Assembly: GCA_002067405.1 (NCBI GenBank)
Contig: MVRP01000074.1
Location: 1-18,281, forward strand
DNA from: Syntrophorhabdaceae bacterium PtaU1.Bin034
Lineage (GTDB): Bacteria; Desulfobacterota_G; Syntrophorhabdia; Syntrophorhabdales; WCHB1-27
Direction: 5' to 3'
DNA: 18,281 bases
Shown: positions 1 through 7,773 of the stretch, in pieces
Numbering within the stretch: position 1 is the first letter of the stretch
How the letters are laid out: each line of letters begins with the position of its first letter
Made by a program: the position numbers and the translations under genes
Notes under the pieces: model-generated
What the model was told of the DNA's origin: nothing
The model's input: the letters and a program-made list of their open reading frames with translations, nothing else
Database searches by the model: none

Positions 1-160
1 CCGCGGGCGGGAGCATCCCTGCCATAACGTCCTCCGCGCCTACGGGTGCGTGGGTGCCGTAGTTCTCACCCGCATAAGATGCCGGAACGCTGAACACACA
101 AAGACCGAAGAAAAAAACCAACGCCATACAGAACTTAACCGCATTATATTTACGATTCAT
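1..160 (-). CDS. Outer-membrane channel, SphA / phenol MetA-pathway type (N-terminus only)
   Basis: Only the first 53 codons are present; the gene runs off the left edge of the window. It starts at the ATG on bases 160-158, with AAGGAGG just upstream on the minus strand. The first 30 or so residues form a signal peptide: a basic start (MNRKYNAVK), a hydrophobic core (ALVFFFGLCVF) and a likely signal-peptidase I site after ASYA. The mature start, with THAPVGAED and then a short LPPAG motif, resembles the N-terminus of the SphA/MetA-pathway (phenol degradation) family of outer-membrane beta-barrel proteins. These are often found beside aromatic or hydrocarbon catabolic genes. It lies 106 bases downstream of the MFS gene on the same strand and may be co-transcribed with it. 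The family call rests on a short N-terminal match only, so another secreted outer-membrane protein is possible. Confidence 0.5.
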   Translation of the reverse strand, partial: MNRKYNAVKFCMALVFFFGLCVFSVPASYAGENYGTHAPVGAEDVMAGMLPPA

Positions 161-266
161 CACGTATCCTCCTTGCTGACATTTTCATTAATCTTTCAAC
201 TATTCTTCTATTCTTCCTGTAACTGCCGGATCCGACCGTTTTCCGGAGGTCCTCACGATGCCCCTT

Positions 267-1535
267 TTACTGGTTCAAGACCAACCCCGGCTCGGCTTTC
301 ACCCTTTTCGCAACAATCCTCGGCGCGGTTTCCTTCAAGGCGAATGTGCACAGCAGACAGAAGGCACATGCGGCGACGACCATCCACATGGTGGTCGACA
401 GGCCGTACATGTCGGCAATACGCCCTCCGATGGCGGGGAATACGGTAGCCCCGATGATTTCTCCGAGCCCCTGCGGCAATGCCACTGCCGTGGCCGCAAT
501 GGTGAAGGGCACGCTTTCAGTCGGAACAACGGCCAGAAAAAGGGGATAGCTGGCGAGTCCTGCACAGAACAGGGCAAAATAGACTGCAAGGAGTCCGAAG
601 CCCGTGCCAACCGGCGCAGTCGCGAAAAGGAATCCTCCCAAACCGGCTAGGGCATACAGTATGAACAGGGTCGGTTTCCTGCCTATCACATCGGAAACGC
701 GTGGCATTGCATTCTGTCCGATGCAGACGATGAGGCCGCCGCCCGACATGACCCAGCCGGTCTGCACCGGGCTCAAATGATGAACCTTCCCGAAAAACAG
801 CGGAACAAAGGTGAAAAGGACATACAGATACGCCATGCTGCCGATGGAGATCAATGTCGTTATGATAATGTTGCGATACTTCAGGACGTCCCAGAAATGC
901 ACTTCCTTGCCTTCATGGACCAGCTTCTTCTTCCCTGTCTCTTTCCTTCTTTTGATGTTCTCCGCAGTCGATTTCGGTTCCCGCATGAACCTGGCGAGCC
1001 AAATTGTGAGCAGTATGCCGGGAACGGCCACGATAAAGAAGGACCAGCGCCACCCGGCGTACGTCACGAGGTAACCGGCCACCACCGGGCCGATACACAT
1101 TCCTATCAGCGGCCAGAAGGACTGTGCGAGGCCCACATAGAATCCTCTTTTTTCAGGCGGTGCTTCTTCCGAAATAGCTGCATAGCTGGGCCCGTACAAG
1201 GCCCCGACGCATGCACCCATGAGACCTCGCACACCGAACATTGTGCCGAAGGAATTGACGAGACCGCTGAGCGCACTGAACGAGTGCTCGGCCAAGTTCC
1301 CCCAGACAGCGCCTATTCTCCTGCCGTAGAATTCGGATAACGGCCCTATTGTCCATGCCCCGATGGCGACCCCGAAGGCATTGCACGCTGCTATGAGCCC
1401 GAGCTGGGTGAAATCAAGGCCAAGGGCAGGCATATAGCCCGGGGCTGCAAATGCGACCATCAGCCTGTCCAGGCCTCCAAGGCCCCATGTCAAACCGAAA
1501 ATCAATGAAAGCTTACCTACGTAGCTGACCTTCAT
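267..1535 (-). CDS. MFS transporter, 12 transmembrane helices
   Basis: A 422-residue major facilitator superfamily permease of typical length. The conserved loop 2-3 motif is seen as GPLSEFYGRR near residues 64-73, and its counterpart between helices 8 and 9 as SDVIGRKP in the second half. About twelve hydrophobic segments in two groups of six are separated by a charged, Lys-rich central loop (around residues 190-210, KRRKETGKKK). The start ATG at 1535 has GGGGGAAG upstream, and its first base pairs overlap the stop of a small upstream ORF (ATGA arrangement). The family fold is clear but the substrate is not. The overall look is closest to organic-acid symporters, and the neighbouring SphA-like channel and acyl-CoA dehydrogenase make an organic or aromatic acid plausible. 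That substrate guess is inference. Confidence 0.9.
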   Translation of the reverse strand: MKVSYVGKLSLIFGLTWGLGGLDRLMVAFAAPGYMPALGLDFTQLGLIAACNAFGVAIGAWTIGPLSEFYGRRIGAVWGNLAEHSFSALSGLVNSFGTMFGVRGLMGACVGALYGPSYAAISEEAPPEKRGFYVGLAQSFWPLIGMCIGPVVAGYLVTYAGWRWSFFIVAVPGILLTIWLARFMREPKSTAENIKRRKETGKKKLVHEGKEVHFWDVLKYRNIIITTLISIGSMAYLYVLFTFVPLFFGKVHHLSPVQTGWVMSGGGLIVCIGQNAMPRVSDVIGRKPTLFILYALAGLGGFLFATAPVGTGFGLLAVYFALFCAGLASYPLFLAVVPTESVPFTIAATAVALPQGLGEIIGATVFPAIGGRIADMYGLSTTMWMVVAACAFCLLCTFALKETAPRIVAKRVKAEPGLVLNQ

Positions 1536-1669
1536 AACGTCTTCCCCCTTTTTTTGGAACAGTTGAACCGGGTATATCCGTCAGACCGCGGGGCGGCCAA
1601 CCGTACTGTTGCACCGTCGCCGCCGGGCCTTCCGCGCATACCCGGTCTGTTGATACGACCTGTCTTCAT
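1532..1669 (-). CDS. Small ORF upstream of and overlapping the MFS gene (45 aa, possible leader)
   Basis: On the minus strand an ATG at 1669 is preceded by GGAGG with a 6-base spacer. It opens a 45-codon frame whose TGA stop (1534-1532) overlaps the MFS ATG (1535-1533) as ATGA. That layout is typical of translational coupling. The peptide begins MKTGRINRPGMRGRPGGDG and is rich in Arg and Gly, with one Cys near the end and no membrane segment. I do not recognise it. Its last codons pass through a run of 7 A followed by 5 G that also carries the ribosome-binding site of the MFS gene. It could be a leader peptide that controls MFS translation, a real small protein, or a chance frame. Confidence 0.35.
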   Translation of the reverse strand: MKTGRINRPGMRGRPGGDGATVRLAAPRSDGYTRFNCSKKRGKTL

Positions 1670-1794
1670 GTTTTGCCTCCACACGTACGTTTCCGTCCTG
1701 CCTCTCCCTTTTTTCCTGTTTCTTCACCTCCTTGCTGTTCGCGGCCCAACCATCCTCTATGAGTCACCTTGTGGCGGCAGGCGCTCCGCACGAA

Positions 1795-1807
1795 GGTATT
1801 GAATACC
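1795..1807. promoter_or_regulatory. Palindrome GGTATTGAATACC in the divergent control region
   Basis: A perfect inverted repeat with 6-base arms around one central base lies between the divergent MFS and binding-protein genes. A second GAATACC half-site occurs about 40 bases further right (near 1844-1851). The size and symmetry suit a dimeric regulator operator, but no known consensus was matched. The rest of this intergenic stretch (about 1670-2090) holds no convincing gene; a plus-strand frame at 1554-1802 has no protein-like features. Confidence 0.3.
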
Positions 1808-1967
1808 CTGACGGACATTAACCGGTAAATGGGGGAGACCCTCGGCGAATACCGGGCAAACCCTTGTTTTCTTCCCGGCGGTCCCCCCTTTTGCGCCGCC
1901 TGCGCCCCTGCCCTTTTTTACCCTTGAAATTACTGGTTAAGAAAAAAACCCGTGAAAAACCGCCATG

Positions 1968-1997
1968 TTGACAAGTGAAGCGTGGGCATGCTACTAA
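1968..1997 (+). promoter_or_regulatory. Possible sigma-70 promoter for the binding protein/kinase/regulator operon
   Basis: A consensus TTGACA box at 1968-1973 is followed after 18 bases by TACTAA (1992-1997), which matches the -10 consensus at only three of six positions. It points towards the binding-protein gene and lies about 95 bases before its start codon. The -35 box is exact, but the weak -10 makes this a tentative call. The -10 region overlaps the first copy of the ACTAATG direct repeat. Confidence 0.35.
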
Positions 1998-2020
1998 TGG
2001 CAGAGCCGAAAAAACTAATG
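1993..2020. repeat. ACTAATG direct repeat, 21-base spacing
   Basis: ACTAATG occurs at 1993-1999 and again at 2014-2020, so the copies start 21 bases apart, about two helical turns. The first copy overlaps the possible -10 box of the binding-protein operon promoter. Direct repeats on one face of the helix are a common operator form for response regulators. With only 7 bases in each copy, chance is possible. Confidence 0.3.
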
Positions 2021-2090
2021 CCGGAGACGGATTTATGACGAGGACGGATTATGGTTCAACAATACCGGCCGCTGCCGATCCCGAAGCATC

Positions 2091-3641
2091 GTGATCCACA
2101 TGCGCTCGGTCATCTTTGCCGTTGTTATTACCTGCACAAGCCTGTTCCTGCCTGCCGGGCTGTTTTCGCAAGGCGACGCGAACACGCTTCGAATCTGCGA
2201 CCTGACGAGCGACGACGGCCTGAGAATGGACCCTCACATGGAGTGGGAGGAGAGGAATGAAAATATCCTCAATCAGATCTTCGAACATCTTCTGGAACTG
2301 GACATTGACGGCAATCCCTCCCCAAGCCTCGCGAAGAGCTGGAAAAGGCTCGACCAACACAGAATTCAGTTCAAGCTCAACGAAAATGTGTATTTCCACA
2401 ACAACGAGCCGTGCGACGCCAACGCCGTCAAGTTCAGCCTTGAGAGGAACATAAGAAAGGGGCCGAAGGTACCCAACTATCATGTGGTGAAATCCATAAA
2501 ACAGGTGGAAGTGATCAATCGGACCACCTTCAACATCGTTACCCACTACCCTGACGGCATACTCCTGCATCGATTGTGTCAGTCCGGCTTCATTCTTCCT
2601 CCCCGGTATCTCCAGAAGGTAGGGGACAAGGAATTCGAAAAACGTCCGGTGGGCACCGGCCCGTTCAAGTTTGCGAGATGGACCAGGGGCAAGGAGATCG
2701 TGCTCGAAAAGAACCATAGCTATTGGCGGCAGGGCATGCCTTACCTGGACAGGATCGTGTACCGGTTCGGCAATGCGAGCCAGCGGGCCAAAATGCTTCT
2801 TGCCGGGGATGTGGACATGATCACCGATTTGAACCCGGAAGACCTGCCGGAGATCGAGAGACGCGGCTTCAGGACGTTTCGGGAGCCCTCTTTCACCGTC
2901 ATGTCCATAAACTTTAATCTGAGAAAAGGCAAAGGGCCCCTGCAGGACAAGAGGGTGAGAAAGGCACTCAATCACGCCGTTGATGTGAATGCCCTCATCG
3001 AGGAGGCCCGGCGCGGCGCAGGGATCAGGCTCGCAACAATGGGAATGCCCGGAGAATTCGGGTACGACCCCTACATCAAGCCCTATACCTACGATCCTGA
3101 GAAGGCCAGGCAATTGCTGCGGGAGGCGGGTTTCCCTAAAGGCTTTGACGCCACGATCCTGGTCGACGATATAGACGGCGGGGCGGAAGGCGTTTTCGGC
3201 AAGGCATTGAAGAAGCAGCTTGCCAGGGTCGGCATAAACCTTCGGATCGAGGGAGGAAACTGTTCCCTGAGGATTGCCGAGCCGCGGCTAAAAGAAAATC
3301 TTCCCCCGTTCAGCCTCGACATGGCGGCCCGGACCTGCCCCGATCCTCTTGGCCATGTGATATTCAACACGGGAATGCTCTGGTACGGCTCCGATTCTCC
3401 ATGGAGTCTTTTGAACGATCCGGAATTCGATCGCCTGTATGAGAAGATCGTTCGAACGGTGAACCTCAGGGAACAGACAAGGCTGTGTCACAAAATGCAG
3501 GAGATGATCCACGAGAACGCCTATTCCCTTTTCGCCTATCAGAGCATCAAGCTGTACGCCATGGACAGGAAAGTCCGCTACACCCCGTATATGACAGGGG
3601 CCCTCTATCTCAGGGACGCCAGAATCGTCTATGAATACTAA
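2091..3641 (+). CDS. Family 5 extracellular substrate-binding protein (DppA/OppA type)
   Basis: A 516-residue periplasmic solute-binding protein of the SBP_bac_5 family (peptide, nickel and other solute binding), of usual length. The N-terminus has an uncleaved-signal look with a hydrophobic stretch over residues 5-25 and likely release near FSQGDA. Family hallmarks follow in order: DGNPSPSLAKSW, an LNENVYFHNNEP segment, a VGTGPFKF motif, LEKNHSYW, and a C-terminal DPEKARQLLREAGFPKG. The start is uncertain: GTG 2091 and ATG 2100 are both in frame and neither has a strong ribosome-binding site. It is followed after 11 bases by a histidine kinase gene and then a response regulator. No permease or ATPase gene lies nearby, so it may present a ligand to the kinase instead of feeding a transporter. 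The ligand cannot be read from sequence. Confidence 0.9.
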   Translation: MIHMRSVIFAVVITCTSLFLPAGLFSQGDANTLRICDLTSDDGLRMDPHMEWEERNENILNQIFEHLLELDIDGNPSPSLAKSWKRLDQHRIQFKLNENVYFHNNEPCDANAVKFSLERNIRKGPKVPNYHVVKSIKQVEVINRTTFNIVTHYPDGILLHRLCQSGFILPPRYLQKVGDKEFEKRPVGTGPFKFARWTRGKEIVLEKNHSYWRQGMPYLDRIVYRFGNASQRAKMLLAGDVDMITDLNPEDLPEIERRGFRTFREPSFTVMSINFNLRKGKGPLQDKRVRKALNHAVDVNALIEEARRGAGIRLATMGMPGEFGYDPYIKPYTYDPEKARQLLREAGFPKGFDATILVDDIDGGAEGVFGKALKKQLARVGINLRIEGGNCSLRIAEPRLKENLPPFSLDMAARTCPDPLGHVIFNTGMLWYGSDSPWSLLNDPEFDRLYEKIVRTVNLREQTRLCHKMQEMIHENAYSLFAYQSIKLYAMDRKVRYTPYMTGALYLRDARIVYEY

Positions 3642-3652
3642 GGAACGAAGCG

Positions 3653-5500
3653 GTGACCTTTAGGGCAAAAATCATCGCGAGCTATGCGCTCATCATTGCA
3701 CTGATGGTGGTGTTTTCGGCCGTCGCGATAACCAATAACGCGAAAGTCGGCAGTCTCTACGAAGAGATTGCCGACAAGCACTTTCAAATGACCAGGATCA
3801 CCCAGGAGCTGACCTACCGGAACCTGCAGCGAGAATCAGGGCTTCAGAAATTTCTCCTTACCGGAAAGACCAGGTACCTGGTCGCTTATGATGAGAATAC
3901 CCTGCCTGTAAAGGTCCAGATACGGAAAGCACGTGAACTTTACCCGGGCAACAGCACGTATTCTTCACTGATAAGGCGGTACGAGGCGCTTATCACCGAC
4001 TGGGAGGAGAATATTGCGGAGGCCCAGAAGGAGAAACGACAGCAGCTCGATTACGGCCTCATCGATCTCCAGGCCTACAATACCTCGATAGCGGACATCG
4101 ACAAGAAGGGAAGATCGATCTTTGCAGAGATGAAGGCAATCGAAAACGAGCTGCTCAACACCGTCGAGAAGGACATGTCTGAGAAGGCGGGCCTCGCCAG
4201 GGAAGTTGCGGCGTCCACGAAGCGCCTGCTCCTTATCATTGCCTTTACCGGGATCCTGATGACCTCGGTCCTCAGTGCGCTGCTTTCCCAGCGCATCACG
4301 TCCGCCTTTGGCAAGGTCGTCCGTGCTGCCCGCGTTATCTCAACCGGCGACCTGTCCTATCGCATACCGGTGATGTCCACGCGGGACGAGCTGGAGGTGC
4401 TGGCAGATTCCTTCAACAATATGGCCGAGAAACTGGAAGAGAACATCAGGGCCCTGAAGGAGTCGGAGGAAAAGTACTCGACCCTCGTTGAATATGCGAA
4501 TGACGGGATAGCGATCATTCACCATAACCGGTTCGTGTTCGCGAGTAGGAGATTCTGCGAGATAATCGGGTATGGGCAGGATGAGATAATCGGCATGGAG
4601 AGCCTTTCAATTGTTGCCGAGGACAGTGTGGAATACGTGAAAGAAAGATATACGAAACGCCTTCGGGGCGAGGATGTCCCCAACGTGCACGAAGCACAAT
4701 TCGTCTGCAAGAACGGTGACCTCAAATATCTGGAGGTCAGCGCAGCGGTGATCGAGTACAAAAATGAAAAATCGACCCTTGTTGTCTACAGGGATATTGC
4801 CGAGAGAAAGCAGTACCAGGAGAATCTCAAAAGGCTCTCGGAGCAACTGCTTTCGACGCAGGAAGAAGAGCGAAAACGGATTTCCCAGGAACTGCACGAT
4901 GAAATAGGCCAGGCCCTTTCAGCCATGAACATCAATGTCGAGATCCTCGAGAAAGGGATGGGGCGATCGAAGCTTGAGCGGCAACAAAGGCTGGAGGACC
5001 TGAAGAAGCTCATTCTCAAGACCATAGACGATATCCACCGGATATCTTATAATCTCAGGCCGTACCTTCTTGACAACTTCGGGCTTATCCCCGCCTTACG
5101 ATGGTATAGCGAGACCTTCCAGGAGCGGACCGGGGTCACGGTAACCCTTTGCGCCGAAGGGAAGTGGCAGGACCTGGACCCTTCACTCGAAACGATCATC
5201 TACCGGGTGGCACAGGAAGCCCTGACGAACGTCGCCAAGCATGCAGAGGCGAACCGCGTTCTTATGGGCCTGGAACATGCCCCCGCCTGTATCAGGATCA
5301 GCATTGAGGATGACGGCAAGGGTTTCGATACGGCACACGAACACGGCAACAGGAACTTCAGTAAGGGAGGACTGGGTATTTTCGGCATCAGGGAACGCCT
5401 TTCCACGCTCAACGGCACTTTTGCCATTGAATCGGCGTTAGGCGGCGGAACCAGGCTGTTGATCGAGATCCCGGTCGAGCCAAGCCAACCAAAGGTGTAA
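3653..5500 (+). CDS. Membrane histidine kinase, HAMP-PAS-HisKA_3-HATPase
   Basis: A 615-residue sensor kinase of the NarX/DegS-like (HisKA_3) class. The start is GTG 3653, with AAGGA eight bases upstream. Transmembrane helix 1 covers about residues 7-27 and helix 2 about 190-212, enclosing a 160-residue, mostly helical periplasmic domain. A HAMP linker (about 212-265, with a DELEVLADSFNNMAEKL coiled segment) and a PAS domain (about 272-390) follow. The dimerisation box reads ERKRISQELHDEIGQALS with the phospho-acceptor His415. The ATPase domain shows Asn526 in the N box (EALTNVAKHA), DDGKGFD at 553-559, and a GGLGIFGIRERL segment. It is the middle gene of a binding protein/kinase/regulator set with 10-11 base gaps, so the periplasmic domain probably reads the binding protein. 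That coupling is inference. Confidence 0.93.
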   Translation: MTFRAKIIASYALIIALMVVFSAVAITNNAKVGSLYEEIADKHFQMTRITQELTYRNLQRESGLQKFLLTGKTRYLVAYDENTLPVKVQIRKARELYPGNSTYSSLIRRYEALITDWEENIAEAQKEKRQQLDYGLIDLQAYNTSIADIDKKGRSIFAEMKAIENELLNTVEKDMSEKAGLAREVAASTKRLLLIIAFTGILMTSVLSALLSQRITSAFGKVVRAARVISTGDLSYRIPVMSTRDELEVLADSFNNMAEKLEENIRALKESEEKYSTLVEYANDGIAIIHHNRFVFASRRFCEIIGYGQDEIIGMESLSIVAEDSVEYVKERYTKRLRGEDVPNVHEAQFVCKNGDLKYLEVSAAVIEYKNEKSTLVVYRDIAERKQYQENLKRLSEQLLSTQEEERKRISQELHDEIGQALSAMNINVEILEKGMGRSKLERQQRLEDLKKLILKTIDDIHRISYNLRPYLLDNFGLIPALRWYSETFQERTGVTVTLCAEGKWQDLDPSLETIIYRVAQEALTNVAKHAEANRVLMGLEHAPACIRISIEDDGKGFDTAHEHGNRNFSKGGLGIFGIRERLSTLNGTFAIESALGGGTRLLIEIPVEPSQPKV

Positions 5501-5510
5501 CGGGGGAATT

Positions 5511-6158
5511 ATGGACAAGATCAAGGTATTGCTTGCTGACGACCACACCATAGTGAGGGAGGGGATCAAGTTCCTTCTGCAATCAAGGGATCATTTTGCC
5601 GTTGTGGCGGAGGTTTCCAACGGAAGAGAAGCGGTCCACAAAACCCGTGAGCTCAAGCCCGATATCGTGATCATGGACATATCCATGCCCATACTCAACG
5701 GCCTGGAGGCGACGCGGCAGATCGTCGAGGACTGCCCGGGGTGCAAGATACTGGTCCTGACCATGCACGAAGACCGGGAGACGGTCCGGCAAATACTGAA
5801 GGCGGGCGCTGCCGGCTGTCTCGTGAAAAAATCGGCGGCAAGCGATCTTTTCACCGGCATAGAAGCAGTCTACCGCGGTGAAGCGTTTTTCAGTCCCTCC
5901 ATCTCGAAAATGCTTCTCGAGGACTATATCAGCGTGTCGGGTCCCGCGGAAGAAATCCTGTCTCCCAGAGAAAGGGAGGTGCTGCAGTTGATCGTGGAAG
6001 GGCATACGAATAAGGAAATTGCCGACATCCTTTGCATCAGCTTCAAGACCGTCGAAGGTCACAAGGACAATATCAAGAGAAAGCTCGGCGTGCAGGACCA
6101 GACGGAACTGATCAAATACGCCATACAAAAGCGAATGATCACCTTCAACACCGTCTGA
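5511..6158 (+). CDS. Response regulator, NarL/FixJ family (receiver + LuxR-type HTH)
   Basis: A 215-residue two-domain transcription regulator. The receiver domain has the acidic pair Asp10/Asp11, the phospho-acceptor Asp56 (in IVIMDISMP), a Thr in LVLTMHED and the conserved Lys in CLVKKSA. A GerE/LuxR-type helix-turn-helix covers about residues 147-212, with LSPREREVLQLIVEG, NKEIADIL and KTVEGHKDNIKRKLGV. The ATG at 5511 has GGGGGA upstream and lies 10 bases after the kinase stop. It is the natural partner of that kinase. Its targets are not shown by the sequence, but the adjacent acyl-CoA dehydrogenase and the divergent MFS/channel genes are the obvious candidates. Confidence 0.93.
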   Translation: MDKIKVLLADDHTIVREGIKFLLQSRDHFAVVAEVSNGREAVHKTRELKPDIVIMDISMPILNGLEATRQIVEDCPGCKILVLTMHEDRETVRQILKAGAAGCLVKKSAASDLFTGIEAVYRGEAFFSPSISKMLLEDYISVSGPAEEILSPREREVLQLIVEGHTNKEIADILCISFKTVEGHKDNIKRKLGVQDQTELIKYAIQKRMITFNTV

Positions 6159-6459
6159 CAGCCCGATTCCGCTGAATTCCAATTCCGGCACGTCATCCGC
6201 CGCGGGAACTGCCGTGCCCCCATCTCCCTCGCGCTCTCCTTTCCTGCGACGGAAGTCCCGGACCACACCGGGCAGCCGCATCGCGACGAACGAGGGCGGG
6301 CAAAATCAAGAACAGGGGAAACCCCTATTAACACATCTTCCGCAAACAGGTATGCAGTAAGAGAAGCGAAAAAGCCCGGAAGTGAAGGCCGTGAGGTCCT
6401 GTCACGCGGGGAGTAAGCCGGGCCGTTCGGTAAACATCAAATCAAAAGGAGGAGTAATT
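6159..6459. other. Intergenic region before the acyl-CoA dehydrogenase, with short hairpins
   Basis: About 300 bases without a convincing gene. It contains the small inverted repeats CCCGG/CCGGG (6257-6272, 6-base loop) and AGGGG-AAA-CCCCT (6314-6326), and a repeated ATTCCG-like run near 6167-6190. The frame of the dehydrogenase is open upstream to 6382, but the AAAGGAGG at about 6446-6453 fixes the start at 6460. The gap probably holds the end of the sensor operon transcript and the dehydrogenase promoter. I see no clear -35/-10 pair, no sigma-54 motif and no strong terminator. Confidence 0.4.
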
Positions 6460-7707
6460 ATGGATTACTGCAATCTGGACCTGAATCTCGCCAAGGAGGA
6501 CGTGACCTTAAGGGACTCTGCCCATAAGTTCGCGGAAACGGTAATGCGACCCGTCTCCATCGAGCTGGACAAGATGAGTCCTGAGGAGGCATTTGCGCCG
6601 AGGTCGATCTTCTGGGATTATCTGCGGAAGGCATACAGCCTGGGATATCACAAGCTCCCCTTTCCGGAAGCAGTGGGCGGCCCCGGTCTTACCCCGTGGC
6701 AGATCGCCATCGTCATGGAAGAGCTTGCCTGGGGGAGCTTTGGCCTGACCCTGGCTCTCGCCACAAGCCTCGATGCGGCGGCGGCCGTGGAAGGCGGCGA
6801 GGAGTTCATCAAGAATTTCACCATCCCTTACTGTCAGTGCACCGACGCGAGCTATATCGGCACCTGGGCGATCACCGAGCCTGACCACGGGTCGGATACC
6901 CTTATGCCCGGCTACCCCAGTTTTCGGGATTCGGACATCAAGGCAAGCTGCCGCGCACGCCTCGACGGAAATGAATACGTTATCAGCGGCCAGAAGGCTG
7001 CCTGGGTCTCCCACGGGCCGCTCGCAAAGACGATCCTCCTCATGTGCCAGGTCGATCCGTCAATGGGCCACGCAGGGAGCGGCATATTCCTCTTCTCCCT
7101 GGACCGTCCCGGCGTTTCGAGAGGAAAGCCCCTGAATAAGATCGGAACAAGGGACCTTTGCCAGGGTGAGGTCTATTTCGATGAAGTCCGGGTGCCGAAA
7201 GAAGCGATGGTCGTGGGGCCGGAACACTATGAAGCGGTCCTGGCCGCCCACCTTTCCATGACAACCCCCATGGTAGGCGTGTGGGCGACCGGATTGGCGA
7301 GGGCAGGGTTCGAAGAAGCGCTTAACTACGCGCGGCAGAGGGAACAGGGCGGGAAATTGCTTATCGAGCACCAGGGCGTCCAGCTCAAGCTCTTCGACAT
7401 GTTCCGAAAGATCGAGGCGGCCCGTCAGTTGAGCCGGTCTGCTTTCGTCTACAATTGGACAAGCCCGCCCGAAAAACGGGCGCCGGAATATTCGTTCGCA
7501 GCCAAAACATTCGCAACCCAAACAGCAGTCGATGTCACCGGTGATGCCGTCCAGATCTTCGGCGGCAACGGCATTTCAAAGGAATATCTCATTGAAAAGC
7601 TGTACAGGGATGCACGGACAACCACCATCTGCGACGGCTCCAACGACGTTCTCTCACTCGTAGGAGGGTGTTTGGCAGCAAAGGAGTATCCGAGGAAGGC
7701 GCGGTAA
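6460..7707 (+). CDS. Acyl-CoA dehydrogenase, FAD-dependent, with Asp at the usual catalytic Glu position
   Basis: A 415-residue flavoprotein of the acyl-CoA dehydrogenase family (usual length about 380-400), expected to oxidise a CoA thioester at C2-C3 and pass electrons to an electron-transfer flavoprotein. The start is ATG 6460, with AAAGGAGG upstream. Family motifs: EELAWGSFGL near residues 87-96, the FAD-binding WAITEPDHGSD in the middle domain, and FGGNGISKEYLIEKLYRDAR in the C-terminal helical domain. In medium-chain enzymes the base is a Glu in a YEGT motif. Here the motif is ICDGSND, giving Asp392. The helix-G site that carries the Glu in isovaleryl-CoA dehydrogenase appears to be Thr (SMTTP, residues 266-270), so Asp392 is the best base candidate. 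The substrate is unknown; a branched, cyclic or aryl-alkanoyl-CoA is possible. Confidence 0.93.
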   Translation: MDYCNLDLNLAKEDVTLRDSAHKFAETVMRPVSIELDKMSPEEAFAPRSIFWDYLRKAYSLGYHKLPFPEAVGGPGLTPWQIAIVMEELAWGSFGLTLALATSLDAAAAVEGGEEFIKNFTIPYCQCTDASYIGTWAITEPDHGSDTLMPGYPSFRDSDIKASCRARLDGNEYVISGQKAAWVSHGPLAKTILLMCQVDPSMGHAGSGIFLFSLDRPGVSRGKPLNKIGTRDLCQGEVYFDEVRVPKEAMVVGPEHYEAVLAAHLSMTTPMVGVWATGLARAGFEEALNYARQREQGGKLLIEHQGVQLKLFDMFRKIEAARQLSRSAFVYNWTSPPEKRAPEYSFAAKTFATQTAVDVTGDAVQIFGGNGISKEYLIEKLYRDARTTTICDGSNDVLSLVGGCLAAKEYPRKAR

Positions 7708-7713
7708 GGCAAG

Positions 7714-7773
7714 AGAACGGGGCGGCCGGCTTGAGCGTGTTCGTGGTCCGGCTCAAGCCGGCCGCCCCGTTCT
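7714..7773. terminator. Perfect 23-bp stem hairpin after the acyl-CoA dehydrogenase gene
   Basis: The left arm (7714-7736, beginning AGAACGGGGCGG) and right arm (7751-7773, ending CCGCCCCGTTCT) are exact inverted complements around a 14-base loop. The hairpin begins 6 bases after the dehydrogenase stop codon. It probably ends the transcript, yet its stem is longer than most intrinsic terminators and only TCTTT follows, not a full T tract. It may instead be a REP-like palindrome that protects the 3' end of the mRNA or one copy of a dispersed repeat. Confidence 0.7.

Noticed and set aside
1554..1802. 82-aa plus-strand frame in the divergent intergenic region
   Set aside because: No ribosome-binding site, no domain-like composition, and it overlaps the better supported minus-strand small ORF and the control region.
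2051..2260. ATG frame with GAGG-like site just upstream of the binding-protein start
   Set aside because: It is in another frame from the binding protein, continues into its coding region and has basic, non-protein-like composition. A frameshift in the signal-peptide region was considered but the signal peptide at 2091/2100 is complete without it.
2049..3113. Long 354-aa minus-strand frame inside the binding-protein gene
   Set aside because: It is the antisense shadow of a clear family 5 binding protein; its composition has no recognisable motif.
6382..6459. Upstream extension of the acyl-CoA dehydrogenase to an ATG at 6382
   Set aside because: The 26 extra residues do not look like the family N-terminus, and AAAGGAGG directly precedes the ATG at 6460.
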